A stretch of DNA of 64,000 bases from Vampirovibrio chlorellavorus (GCA_903866275.1 CAIPMU010000011.1:310001-374000), one strand, 5' to 3'; positions 1-8,868 are shown, numbered from the stretch's first letter. Numbers and translations are program-made. The notes: generated from the letters alone by a model not told the origin.

Positions 1-1
1 G

Positions 2-370
2 GCCTACAATCCGCTGTCGATTGCGCTGCAGTTCTGGTTTGAGCCCAGACTGGATTTTATCGTCCCTTCCAACAACTTTTACCCGGCGCCCAAAGTGGAA
101 TCAGCTGTGATTACGCTCATCCCCCGCAGCGATCCTGCCGCGGTGGTGCATGATATGGCCCTGTTTGGCCGTCTGGTTCGAACGGCCTTTTCTCAAAAGC
201 GGAAAACCGTGCGGAATGCCCTAATTGGAGGCAATTTCGCCACTCCGGAAATCATCGATCAAATTTTTGAATCCACAGGAATCAGTTCGGGGCTTCGGGC
301 AGAAGCCATCTCCGTTCAATCATTTGGGGAGTTGAGTAATGCTTTCGGTTCAAACACCGGCCAAAATTAA
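2..370 (+). CDS. rsmA: 16S rRNA dimethyladenosine transferase RsmA/KsgA, 3' part
   Basis: Only the C-terminal part is in the window; the frame is open from base 2 to the stop at 368-370. RsmA dimethylates two adjacent adenines in the 3'-terminal hairpin of 16S rRNA late in 30S assembly. The fragment carries the family's VPSNNFYPAPKVESAV segment, followed by the helical C-terminal domain (FSQKRKTVRNAL). The SAM-binding N-terminal domain lies upstream of the window. Its last 32 bases overlap the start of ispE, a common gene pair, so the two are probably translationally coupled. The family assignment is firm. Confidence 0.93.
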   Translation, partial: AYNPLSIALQFWFEPRLDFIVPSNNFYPAPKVESAVITLIPRSDPAAVVHDMALFGRLVRTAFSQKRKTVRNALIGGNFATPEIIDQIFESTGISSGLRAEAISVQSFGELSNAFGSNTGQN

Positions 371-1295
371 TCTCTTCTTGAACATTCGACCCCGCCGCGC
401 AGATGGATACCATGCCATTTGCTCGGTGATGCAGGCTGTGCGCCTGTGGGACCGGCTGGATGTCACCCCGCGCGAGGATGAGCGCCCGGATATTCAGTTC
501 AGTTGCAACCTGCCCGCCTTTGAATACCGGGCCAAGGACAATCTGGTGGTCAAGGCCTATCACCTGTTCTGGGAAAAAAGTGGCCTTCCGCCGCTGGGAC
601 TCAAGGTACATCTCCAAAAGGAGATCCCCATTCAAGCCGGACTCGGCGGGGGCAGCTCCAATGCGGCAGCCATGCTTTGCATCCTCAATCACCTCTCGCA
701 CGCGGGATTTAACTCCGAGCAACTCCGGTTGATGGCCGCCGAACTAGGGTCAGATGTGCCCTTCTTCATCACGGGCGGCACCGCACTGGCGTCCGGCCGG
801 GGCGAACTCATTGAGCCCCTGCCCGCGCAATTCTGTGAAGAGCTGCCGCTGGTGATTATCAAGCCCCTGAACCTGAGCATCGACACGGGCCTGGCCTATC
901 ATCGCTTTGCCAATGCCGCCCGCTACGAGTCCCGTTCTCCGGATCACCTGCTGGCCGCCCTGAAAGAAGGCCACCATAAACGCCGTCTGCGGGATGAAGT
1001 GGAACTGGAATCCTATCTGCTCAATGATTTTGAACGCGTGCTACTGCCGGAATATCCCATGCTCAGCCAAATGGCCAAACATATGCGTGAGGCGGGCGTA
1101 AAACGCCCTTTACTGTCTGGCAGCGGTTCGGCCATGTTTGGCTTCACGGAATCCAGTCGGGCCACGCGCAAAGCCCTGCAAGAAGCCTTTCCCAAGGAGC
1201 ATTACGAGATCTTCTGGACCCAAACTTATCCCGGTGGCCCTATGCAAATCACCAACGCCCTGTCTGATGACCATATGCTGAGAGCACTGATTTAA
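339..1295 (+). CDS. ispE: 4-diphosphocytidyl-2-C-methyl-D-erythritol kinase
   Basis: 318 aa, cytosolic GHMP kinase of the non-mevalonate (MEP) isoprenoid pathway; phosphorylates CDP-ME at the 2-hydroxyl. The N-terminus has TPAKINLFLNI with the catalytic-region Lys. The glycine-rich ATP loop QAGLGGGSSNAAAML is near residues 94-108, and a C-terminal GHMP glycine motif (PLLSGSGSAMFG) is near 253. The ATG is preceded by GGGGAG about 8 nt upstream. It overlaps rsmA by 32 bp. Length is slightly above the usual 280-300 aa. Confidence 0.95.
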   Translation: MLSVQTPAKINLFLNIRPRRADGYHAICSVMQAVRLWDRLDVTPREDERPDIQFSCNLPAFEYRAKDNLVVKAYHLFWEKSGLPPLGLKVHLQKEIPIQAGLGGGSSNAAAMLCILNHLSHAGFNSEQLRLMAAELGSDVPFFITGGTALASGRGELIEPLPAQFCEELPLVIIKPLNLSIDTGLAYHRFANAARYESRSPDHLLAALKEGHHKRRLRDEVELESYLLNDFERVLLPEYPMLSQMAKHMREAGVKRPLLSGSGSAMFGFTESSRATRKALQEAFPKEHYEIFWTQTYPGGPMQITNALSDDHMLRALI

Positions 1296-1401
1296 CCCCC
1301 GTAAAGTCGCTTTCAATATAGCATGACCACTTTAAACGCCCCAATTTGTGCATCTTAGGCCGTGTTAGCCGTTAGCCTTAAACACGACTCTAATCTGAAT
1401 T

Positions 1402-1490
1402 CTGTCATGCCTGCGAACGCAGGCATCCATTTCGCCTTTTACCTGAAAGCCCAACCACACAATGGATTCTCGCATTCACGGGAATGACAA
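1402..1490. repeat. REPIN-like bipartite inverted repeat, copy 1
   Basis: 89 bp element with a REP-type palindrome at each end, in opposite orientation. The left end holds ATGCCTGCG-AA-CGCAGGCAT (1407-1426), a perfect 9-bp stem. The right end reads CTCGCATTCACGGGAATGAC, a degenerate version of the same hairpin. Both ends carry an outward TGTCAT and an inward TCCA. A second element with the same layout lies at 46926-47015. This layout matches the REP/REPIN class of non-autonomous repeats; mobilisation by a RAYT-type transposase is inference. Confidence 0.65.
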
Positions 1491-1542
1491 TCCTTCATGC
1501 CATTTGTAACTGTTAACACGCCATAATATTTTCGAAAGAAGA

Positions 1543-1563
1543 AGCAATTTTTGCTCTTTTTTT
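1543..1563 (+). terminator. Weak candidate terminator
   Basis: AGCAA-TTT-TTGCT hairpin (1543-1555) followed by C and seven T. The stem is only 5 bp and lies about 250 nt after ispE, so this is a weak call for the end of the rsmA-ispE transcript. Confidence 0.3.
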
Positions 1564-1740
1564 GTTTTTATTTTTTAGTAAAGTGTTATTATGCCTGCCT
1601 GAACAAAGATTTATCATCCTGTTCATCAGGAATTCTGATAACAACGCTTCCAGGAGAAACCCGCTCAGGCATTCTCTACCCCCAGCATCGTGCCTGGCCA
1701 CCCCCTAGTGCATCAAGCCGCCAACAAAGTGAGATGTATC

Positions 1741-1938
1741 ATGAGCAAACTCAATCAAAATGTAATCTGCGGAGAACTGGTGAATGCCAGCCAGACATTG
1801 CTTGAACTTCAGGATAGCCAGGGAAAAACCTCAGTGGCCTATCAGCAAGGTTTAACACGTGTCACACGTTTATGGGCCATTCTTAAAATGACGCGCAGCC
1901 AGGATGAATTTCTACACGACATCATCCGCCAAGCCTGA
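1741..1938 (+). CDS. Small hypothetical protein (65 aa)
   Basis: 65 aa, soluble, no signal peptide or membrane segment, unrecognised. The composition is protein-like (MSKLNQNVICGELVNASQTL) and the ORF ends cleanly before a convergent glycosyltransferase. No clear Shine-Dalgarno precedes the ATG, and the frame is open further upstream without a better start. Its place just after the AT-rich, repeat-bearing gap leaves open that it is a spurious ORF. Confidence 0.45.
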   Translation: MSKLNQNVICGELVNASQTLLELQDSQGKTSVAYQQGLTRVTRLWAILKMTRSQDEFLHDIIRQA

Positions 1939-2026
1939 ACCCAGTAGGTCTGAACACAACCCCACGCAACACCATTCCCAACAAGCAAAAGACTTTACAG
2001 ACAGGGCTTCTGACAGAAGGCCTGTT

Positions 2027-2947
2027 TTAGCGTTGCAATTGTAGCGCCGCCTCATAATGACTCCGCTGAAAACGCACTGTCTCCGTCAGTAGTCGGCAAA
2101 AATCGGCATCGGGGTAAGTGTACGGTTCAATGCGGTAATGAAAATCCTCGAAAAGCAGGGCATGCTCATTCACGGGATGCACCCACTCGCCGTTCAAACG
2201 TTCAATATAGGTTTTCAGTTTGGCCTCACGCTTAAACCGCGGATTGATCGCTAAATTCAGGTGCACCAGATTGACAGAATTCAAGCGCCCTTTAGGCCCC
2301 TGACATTCAATGCCCAAATGACCCACCGCACCCGGAAACTTGAGCAAATGCGGCTCATTACGAAACAACCGCATCTGATAATCGGGGTAGAGATAACTGT
2401 CATTAACCCACATCAAGGGGTTAATCTGACTCAGGTGCAACCGAGGCAACTTGTAATGGGTATATTTGTCATTGCACATCAGCCCCCCCACCAACTCAGC
2501 GAAATGGGGCTCCGGAAACTCATCATCATCCAGCCGCAGCACCCAGTCTCCCTGACAGCGGTCCACCAGGGCTTCGAGGCCCGCATTACAAGTGAGTGCA
2601 TTACTCTGTATCACAAACAACTCATCCGCCAGACCGCGACAGGCCCCCAGGGTATCATCCGTGGTCTTGCTATCGACGCCCACCACAATCTCATCGGAAA
2701 AACGACGGACATACTTCAGGAGAGGACGGATGCGTTGCGCAGAATTCATGGTCATAATACATGTGCTTAGGCGGGGACGTTCGCCCGGAGATTGAGACAG
2801 TCGCTTCAGACGCGGAAGCGTCACCCAATTTTCGTATAGGATGCCCCACTGCTGGGCCCAACGTCGCAGCCGCTGACGCCTTAAGTCTCGCTTCAGGACT
2901 TCCTGATAACGCGCATCGCGCTGAATGGCAAACTCCATCATTTCCAT
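2027..2947 (-). CDS. Glycosyltransferase family 2-like protein
   Basis: About 306 aa from the ATG at 2947; nearby ATGs at 2941 and 2938 are equally possible. The open frame runs on to 3085, but that extension overlaps the divergent kinase gene. A GT-A fold is indicated by the N-terminal LSTCIMTMNSAQRI strand, the VVGVDSKTTDDT segment and the metal/nucleotide motif WVLRLDDDEFPEPHF. The order matches SunS/WaaE-like GT2 enzymes that transfer a sugar from a nucleotide-sugar. Substrate unknown. No membrane segment is visible, so it is probably cytosolic or peripheral. It stands alone, divergent from the histidine kinase with about 50 bp between starts. Confidence 0.8.
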   Translation of the reverse strand: MEMMEFAIQRDARYQEVLKRDLRRQRLRRWAQQWGILYENWVTLPRLKRLSQSPGERPRLSTCIMTMNSAQRIRPLLKYVRRFSDEIVVGVDSKTTDDTLGACRGLADELFVIQSNALTCNAGLEALVDRCQGDWVLRLDDDEFPEPHFAELVGGLMCNDKYTHYKLPRLHLSQINPLMWVNDSYLYPDYQMRLFRNEPHLLKFPGAVGHLGIECQGPKGRLNSVNLVHLNLAINPRFKREAKLKTYIERLNGEWVHPVNEHALLFEDFHYRIEPYTYPDADFCRLLTETVRFQRSHYEAALQLQR

Positions 2948-2998
2948 TACTACATTATGAATGGAGAAAAAATGGATTACAATGAGAGAATTCAGTGA

Positions 2999-5017
2999 GT
3001 GGAAACCAGAGATGTGGTGGATTTGGCCACGAACAAACGCCCGAGGATCGGGTGGGATCAACTGTGGAAGCAGTGGATCCATCAAAAAAACAAATTAAAG
3101 GCTGCGGTGGTTGTGGACACCATTACCACCCGTTTTCTCCTGCTGTTTTTGTTTCTCCTGTCCATTCCTCTGGCTTCCGTCATTCTGTTTACCGTTTCCT
3201 TACTCAACAACAAAATCGATGAGAGTAATGCCCTCCAGTTATCCATGGGACGCAGCAGTGTGCTGGCCAAACTGGCCGAAGCCCACCAACACCTTGAACT
3301 GCTGGAAAGAATGCACCCCCCGCATTTGAGCGCGTATTCAACGGTCAAACAGTTCTGCAACCAGATGCAGTCGGAAGAATGCATCATCGTGGATCATACA
3401 AAAAAACAACTCCTCATTGACGGCGATTCGCCTTTCCCTTTCCAAACACTCAAATCAGGCCGAACCCTGCCCGAAGAGTTGCTGCATAATACCCCGATCA
3501 ACGAATCCTTTTATGGCAAAATCGACCAACAGCTCTACCTCCTTCGCAGAAGTACCCTTAAGCTGCCCAACCAACAAATTTTATACTGGGGCATGCCACT
3601 CAATGCCAATTTTTTCCATCCCATCTACTCTCAGCACCCCCAACTACTGGCCGAAATCTGGCTGTTTGACGCCTCATCGGACATCAAACATTTCCGCCCG
3701 CTACTGCATCAATATAATCCGAGTCTCGTGCCGGAAGTTTCTTCACTCACCTTGTGGAAACAGCTTAGACAGATGAAAACGGAATGGGAGCCCAACAACA
3801 AACCCAGCCACACGCTCCCCTACCTCATAGAGCAAGAACCCCTTTACAACACAAACTTCCAGAACGTGGGCCAAATTTTAGTCATCTTGCCCCTCAACCG
3901 CCATCAAAGATTGCTGAGTAACTATTATCTGGGCATCTATGGTATTTCCGTGGCCAGTTTAATCTTTTCGGTGCTGTTGGCCATGGCCGCAGGGCGCACC
4001 ATTACGCAACCGCTGTTAAAGTTAATCCGTCAGGTCAACCAGTTAAGTCGGGATACCATGAACCAGGACTATGAAGAGATTCTAGTGGGCGGGGTGTTTG
4101 AAATTCAACAGCTGGGTCAGGCTTTTAATCGCATGCTCAAACGCCTCCGGCAAGAACATCGATTGAGAGACGAGTTTGTGGCCACCTTGACCCATGACTT
4201 GAAAGTCCCCCTGCTGGCAGAAAAACAAACACTCACTTACCTGAGACAGGAAATCTACGGAACGCTGGCCGAAGAACAAACGGAAGTGATTGACGTGCTG
4301 AAATCCTCCAATCGCTCTTGTCTATCCCTGGTGACAGGCCTACTGGAAGTGTATCGCTATGACAGCGGAGAGGTCTCACTCCTGTTTGAAATGTTCAGCA
4401 TGGAAGCACTCCTGCGAGAGATCGTGCAGGAGTTTCAGGCTTTGGCTCAGGAAAAATCAATCGACCTGCAGCTGAAAAGCACACTGGCCAACACAGCCAC
4501 AGAAGCCGAACCCCGGTCCGCCACCACCGATGAAGAGTTTGAACAGGCGGACTCGGTCTATGCCGATAGACTAGAGATTAAAAGGGTGTTAGGCAATTTA
4601 ATCAGCAATGCCATTATCAATACGTCCAAACATGGCGTCATTCAATGCAAAATAACCAATGCGGAAAATTATGGCAGTGATACAATCTATAAAGTAAGCT
4701 CTTTTCAATATACCAGCCTGAAATTCCCGGTCAAATTGACGGATCGCTTAATGGTCTCAGTGCAAGATTCGGGACTGGGATTCTCCAGCGAAGATTTGGA
4801 TACATTGTTCAAGCAGTTTGCCGCCAATAAGTCCCGAAATCCCATGAGTATTGGATTAGGACTGTACAACTGCCATCAGGTGCTCAACGCTCACAAAGGT
4901 ATCGTTTGGGTAGAAAGCACCGAAGGCGAAGGCTCACTGGTCAGTTTCGTATTGCCTCAGAACAAACAGGCGGCCCAAGACAGGAGGATATTCCGTGACC
5001 GGCGCCGAATCTCCTAG
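2999..5017 (+). CDS. Membrane sensor histidine kinase
   Basis: 672 aa from a GTG start. Membrane segments lie at about 43-69 and 309-331 and flank a roughly 240-residue extracytoplasmic sensor region with no recognised domain. A HAMP-like linker follows (about 332-390). The HisKA box has the phospho-acceptor His399 (FVATLTHDLKVPL). HATPase_c motifs are NLISNAIINTSKHG (N box, about 533-546), DSGLGF (G1, about 590) and GLGLYNC (G2, about 619). It should autophosphorylate and pass phosphate to the NarL-type regulator encoded immediately downstream, whose gene overlaps by 23 bp. The stimulus is unknown. The start is uncertain, since only a weak purine run precedes the GTG. Confidence 0.9.
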   Translation: METRDVVDLATNKRPRIGWDQLWKQWIHQKNKLKAAVVVDTITTRFLLLFLFLLSIPLASVILFTVSLLNNKIDESNALQLSMGRSSVLAKLAEAHQHLELLERMHPPHLSAYSTVKQFCNQMQSEECIIVDHTKKQLLIDGDSPFPFQTLKSGRTLPEELLHNTPINESFYGKIDQQLYLLRRSTLKLPNQQILYWGMPLNANFFHPIYSQHPQLLAEIWLFDASSDIKHFRPLLHQYNPSLVPEVSSLTLWKQLRQMKTEWEPNNKPSHTLPYLIEQEPLYNTNFQNVGQILVILPLNRHQRLLSNYYLGIYGISVASLIFSVLLAMAAGRTITQPLLKLIRQVNQLSRDTMNQDYEEILVGGVFEIQQLGQAFNRMLKRLRQEHRLRDEFVATLTHDLKVPLLAEKQTLTYLRQEIYGTLAEEQTEVIDVLKSSNRSCLSLVTGLLEVYRYDSGEVSLLFEMFSMEALLREIVQEFQALAQEKSIDLQLKSTLANTATEAEPRSATTDEEFEQADSVYADRLEIKRVLGNLISNAIINTSKHGVIQCKITNAENYGSDTIYKVSSFQYTSLKFPVKLTDRLMVSVQDSGLGFSSEDLDTLFKQFAANKSRNPMSIGLGLYNCHQVLNAHKGIVWVESTEGEGSLVSFVLPQNKQAAQDRRIFRDRRRIS

Positions 5018-5684
5018 AATTAAAGTGCTGGTAGTTGATGACTCCCGGCTCACACGCATGAGCATTAAAACCACGCTCAAAGTGGCCCCCCAGGCCATTG
5101 AATGGATCGGAGAGGCCGAAGAAGGCCATCAGGCCATAGAAATGGTCAAAGAGCTCAAGCCGGATGTCGTGCTCATGGATATTGGCATGCCCATTATGGA
5201 TGGGGTACGCGCTACCCAAGCCCTCAAGCGGCAATTTCCCGCTGTAAAAGTGGTCATGTTGACCTCTCACGAAGAGGAAGAGCATGTACTGGATGCCTTC
5301 AGCTCCGGGGCAAACTCATACTGCCTGAAAGAAACCCCACCGGAGATGCTGGTGCATGTTATTCTCTCCACCGCGCATGGGGCCTGCTGGATTGATCCCA
5401 AAATCGCCCGCATCGTCATGAATCAGCTGCAACCCAGCGACCGGGTAAACTTACAACCCTCACCCGCCAACCCGGACGAAAGCATCGGCACCATTCTACT
5501 CACCGAGCGGGAAGTGGATGTACTCAAGCTCATCACGGAAGGGCTGAACAATGCAGAGATTTCCGAAAAGCTGTGCATCAGTATGAACACGGTGAAGACC
5601 CACCTGAAGAATATCTTCCAGAAGCTGGAAGTGGAAGACCGCACCTCTGCCGCGCTGAAGGCGTTACGTGAGCGCATTGTCTGA
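4995..5684 (+). CDS. NarL/LuxR-family response regulator
   Basis: 229 aa. The receiver domain has acidic residues D15/D16, phospho-acceptor D62 (LMDIGMP), T90 and K112. A C-terminal LuxR-type helix-turn-helix follows (about 165-225: LTEREVDVLKLI, NTVKTHLKNIFQKL). The GTG start is set by a strong AGGAGG-like site 7 nt upstream and lies inside the end of the kinase gene, so translation is probably coupled. It is the likely partner of the preceding histidine kinase, regulating transcription after phosphorylation. Target genes cannot be told from the sequence. Confidence 0.93.
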   Translation: MTGAESPRIKVLVVDDSRLTRMSIKTTLKVAPQAIEWIGEAEEGHQAIEMVKELKPDVVLMDIGMPIMDGVRATQALKRQFPAVKVVMLTSHEEEEHVLDAFSSGANSYCLKETPPEMLVHVILSTAHGACWIDPKIARIVMNQLQPSDRVNLQPSPANPDESIGTILLTEREVDVLKLITEGLNNAEISEKLCISMNTVKTHLKNIFQKLEVEDRTSAALKALRERIV

Positions 5685-5804
5685 GTTTAAGCCAGAGTAG
5701 ACAAGTTCAGCGGAAATGCCGATGCGGAATTGCAATCTCCTCAAACGCGCCGGATCATACTAGAATAATCCCATCCCACCGATGATAATAGGAATCCTTG
5801 AAAC

Positions 5805-6005
5805 ATGGCCAAAGAATCCCAAAGCAGCACCCCCTACCAACCGGAAGCTTATTTGCGTACCAGCGTCAACCTTTCCGCCCTGACCTGGCTGGTCCTGCTG
5901 GGCGTGCCCCTCCTGCTGCTATTCCTGATCTACGCCAAAATTGATGACCGTAAGCCCCCCGCCGGGACCACCGAAGCCACCCAACTGGAGCAGGTAAAGC
6001 ACTAA
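5805..6005 (+). CDS. Small single-pass membrane protein (66 aa)
   Basis: 66 aa with a polar N-terminus, one hydrophobic segment at about 26-46 (LTWLVLLGVPLLLLFLIY) and a charged, proline-containing tail. No recognised family. The ATG follows TAGGAATCC at a reasonable distance, and the gene is closed by a strong terminator at 6030-6064. That supports an independent small gene rather than a chance ORF. Topology and role unknown. Confidence 0.6.
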   Translation: MAKESQSSTPYQPEAYLRTSVNLSALTWLVLLGVPLLLLFLIYAKIDDRKPPAGTTEATQLEQVKH

Positions 6006-6029
6006 TCTCCTCACCCCAAAACTATTCTC

Positions 6030-6064
6030 AAAAGCCCCTCGAGTTCATCTCCAAGGGGCTTTTG
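6030..6064. terminator. Bidirectional rho-independent terminator
   Basis: Stem AAAAGCCCCT / AGGGGCTTTT around an approximately 14-nt loop, with T-runs readable on both strands. It ends the small membrane-protein gene (+) and the convergent malic enzyme gene (-). Confidence 0.85.
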
Positions 6065-6085
6065 GTTGAGATCATCTTCCCAAAA

Positions 6086-8620
6086 CTAAGCCTGAGGTTC
6101 CAGCTCCCGAGGGGCCAGCATGCCTTCCGCAATAAAGTGGTTCAACTGGCGGGCCACTTGCTCGGGTTCCATAATACGACGGGCCACGCCGGTTTCAATG
6201 GCCACGCGGGCCACGGCTTCAGCCACGGCAGGCGGTACCCGGAAATCCAGGGCATTGGGAATAATGGTGCCTGCGGCCAACTGCTCAGGGGTGATTAAGG
6301 AGGCAATGGCAAAGGCAGCGGCGATCTTCATGTCATCGTTGATTTCCTTGGCGCGCACATCCAGAGATCCCCGGAAGATGCCCGGGAAGGCCAGCGAATT
6401 GTTCACCTGATTGGGGAAGTCGCTGCGACCAGTGGCCATCACTTTGGCCCCGGCTGCATAAGCTTCATCCGGCATAATTTCCGGGGTGGGGTTGGCCAGT
6501 GCGAAAATAATGGGGTCTTTGGCCATGCTGCGTACCATATCCTGACTGACCATGCCCGGCACGGACAGGCCCAGGAACATATCGGTGCCGCGCATCACGG
6601 ATTCCAGATCCCCACGCTCATCGGAGAGATTGGTGATTTCGGCGATGGCCTGTTTGAAGGGGTTCATGCCTTTTTCCCGACCCTTGTAAATGACGCCGGT
6701 GGTATCGCAAATGATAATATCCCGCGCGCCCGCCTTCAGCAGTAGCTTAGAGACGCTCAAGGCCGCCGCGCCAGCCCCATTCACCACAATACGCAGATCC
6801 GACATTTTCTTGTCAGTCACTTTAATGGCGTTCAGCAAAGCGGCCAGCACCACCACGGCGGTTCCATGCTGGTCATCGTGGAATACAGGAATATCCAGCT
6901 CCTCCGTCAGACGCTTCTCCACATCGAAGCAACGCGGGGCGGCGATGTCTTCCAGATTGATGCCGCCAAACACCGGAGCAATCTTCTTCACCACATCGAC
7001 AATTTCATCAATGCTTTGCGTCCGCAAACAAATGGGGAAGGCTTCCACGCCCCCAAAAGTTTTAAAGAGAACCGCCTTGCCTTCCATCACAGGCAAGCCG
7101 GCGCCGGGGCCAATATTACCCAAGCCCAACACGGCGCTGCCGTCGGTGACAATGGCCACCAGATTATTCTTCAGGGTCATGTCATATGCCAGATCCGGGT
7201 ACTCCAGAATGGCCTCGCAGGGCTTGGCCGCCTCGGGCTGGCTGTAAATGGAGTTATAGATAAACTTGTCCCGAATGGGAATATAGGAAACCGTTTCAAT
7301 CACCCCGTGATACCGCTTGTGGTTGATCAGCGAGATTTCGTCGTTGGTCTTACCTTCCAGCGCTTCGGGCTCCAGCTCGTCTACCCAGGCATTGGAGCCT
7401 TCATAGACATACTTCATGACTTTTTCTTCAATGCTGGCGGGTGCCACTTCCACCTGAGCCACCTTGGTATACAGGGCGGCTTCAGCCACAGCGCGGGCAA
7501 TCTTGGCGCTCACCCGGTAATCCAGGGGATCCGGAAGAATAATGCCTTGGGCCAGCTGCTCCGGACTCACCAGATCGGCCATGGCGTGGGCTGCGGCGCA
7601 CAGCATGGCATGATTAATATCGGTCGCCCGCACGTCCAGCGCGCCCCGGAACACACCCGGAAATACCAACGATGCGTTCAACTGATTGGGCGCATCGCTG
7701 AGACTAGTCGCAACCACGCGCGCACCCGCTTCAATCGCAGCCCGATAAGAAATTTCAGGGGCAGGCAAGGCCAGCGCGAAAATGACAGGGTCTTTGCCCA
7801 TGCTGGCAATCATCTCGGCGGTCAACACACCCGCCGCAGAAAACCCGATAAAGACATCCGCGCCCACGAGCATGGTGGCCAGATTGCCTTTTTTGTCTTC
7901 CGGATTGGTGAGACGAGCCACTTCGGATTTAATGTAGTTCAAGCCCTCAGTCCGGCGATAATAGAGCGCCCCATGCCGATCCAATACTTTCACATCACCC
8001 ACGCCGATTTGTTTGAGCATTTTGGCGGTAGCAATCCCGGCAGCCCCTGCACCGTTAATCACTACAGAGATATTTTCCAGCTTTTTGTCCACAATTTTAA
8101 GGGCATTCAGCAGAGCCGCCAGCACCGCCGTGGCTGAGGCGTGCTGATCTGAATGCAAAATAGGCAGGGATACCGCCCGTTTCAAACGCTCATTGATAGC
8201 AAAACAGCGCGGGGCTGAAATGCCTTCCAGCTGGAAACCACCAAACGTGGGAGAAAGCATGCGCACGATTTCCACGATCTCATCCACATCCTGCGTATCC
8301 AGCGCGATGGGGAAGCCGTCGATTCCGGCAAAGTTTTTATGGAAGACGCTTTTGGCTTCCAGCATGGGCAAAGCGGCGGAAGGGCCTACGTTGCCCAATC
8401 CGTAAACACTGGAGCCATCGGAAATAATGGCGATGGTGTTGCCGCGCATGGTGTAATCAAAGGAGGTCAGGTGATTTTTCTCGATTTCCAGGCAAGGCTT
8501 GGCCACACCGGGCGTGTACACCCAACTGAGCGTGGCGGTGTCCTTGATGGGCAGTTTTGGGGTAATACCAATGAGCCCACGGTGCTTAACGCGTAACGAG
8601 CAACCATCTACAACGGTCAT
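6086..8620 (-). CDS. Tandemly fused double malic enzyme
   Basis: 844 aa, twice the usual length of about 400 for small bacterial malic enzymes, which oxidatively decarboxylate malate to pyruvate with NAD(P). The chain holds two complete malic-enzyme units (about 1-395 and 425-844) that align end to end. Unit 1 has YTPGVAKPC with Tyr35 and a Lys90 region (LEAKSVFHK). Its metal motif LEDI is LEGI (G133), HDDQHGTA is HSDQHASA (S157), and the NPTPE Asn is Leu285. Unit 2 keeps LEDI (E557, D558), HDDQHGTA (D582, D583), K515 and N710. In place of the Tyr motif it has SQPEAAKPC (S460). Nucleotide-loop motifs are GAGAAG (unit 1) and GAGAAA (unit 2). I infer one composite active site or a regulatory first unit. 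Monocistronic; divergent from leuB. Confidence 0.9.
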   Translation of the reverse strand: MTVVDGCSLRVKHRGLIGITPKLPIKDTATLSWVYTPGVAKPCLEIEKNHLTSFDYTMRGNTIAIISDGSSVYGLGNVGPSAALPMLEAKSVFHKNFAGIDGFPIALDTQDVDEIVEIVRMLSPTFGGFQLEGISAPRCFAINERLKRAVSLPILHSDQHASATAVLAALLNALKIVDKKLENISVVINGAGAAGIATAKMLKQIGVGDVKVLDRHGALYYRRTEGLNYIKSEVARLTNPEDKKGNLATMLVGADVFIGFSAAGVLTAEMIASMGKDPVIFALALPAPEISYRAAIEAGARVVATSLSDAPNQLNASLVFPGVFRGALDVRATDINHAMLCAAAHAMADLVSPEQLAQGIILPDPLDYRVSAKIARAVAEAALYTKVAQVEVAPASIEEKVMKYVYEGSNAWVDELEPEALEGKTNDEISLINHKRYHGVIETVSYIPIRDKFIYNSIYSQPEAAKPCEAILEYPDLAYDMTLKNNLVAIVTDGSAVLGLGNIGPGAGLPVMEGKAVLFKTFGGVEAFPICLRTQSIDEIVDVVKKIAPVFGGINLEDIAAPRCFDVEKRLTEELDIPVFHDDQHGTAVVVLAALLNAIKVTDKKMSDLRIVVNGAGAAALSVSKLLLKAGARDIIICDTTGVIYKGREKGMNPFKQAIAEITNLSDERGDLESVMRGTDMFLGLSVPGMVSQDMVRSMAKDPIIFALANPTPEIMPDEAYAAGAKVMATGRSDFPNQVNNSLAFPGIFRGSLDVRAKEINDDMKIAAAFAIASLITPEQLAAGTIIPNALDFRVPPAVAEAVARVAIETGVARRIMEPEQVARQLNHFIAEGMLAPRELEPQA

Positions 8621-8868
8621 GAAGAACGCTCCTTTGAGGGATAAAGAGGGGAATTATCCCTCCACTTTACTCCGCTGGCGGCCGGGATTCAACGGGGAGA
8701 CCCTAAGTCAGCTCGCCATTTTGGCACCCGGTGGAAAATGATGCAGCGTTCCCGAACAATCGGAGACTGTGCGGCGACTTTTGTCTCCTCTATAATTTGA
8801 AGCACAGTCCCGCTGATGCCAGCCTTACTGCAACCCCGCTGATTTTTACAAGATTTGGAGCATTCACG

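Larger units (their letters stand above)
1296..1740. other. Intergenic region with repeat and weak hairpin
   Basis: 445 bp between ispE and a small ORF. It contains a REPIN-like inverted repeat (1402-1490) and a short T-tailed hairpin (1543-1563). The rest is AT-richer than the flanking genes, and I see no convincing coding sequence or RNA gene in it. Confidence 0.6.

Noticed and set aside
6866-8137. Long open frame (423 codons) antisense to the malic enzyme
   Set aside because: Composition is a mirror of GC-biased codons (His/Gln/Arg-rich), with no ribosome site; the minus-strand protein is clearly the real one.
6086-8620. Malic enzyme duplication as an assembly error
   Set aside because: The two units differ throughout and at key residues, so they are old paralogous halves, not a duplicated read.
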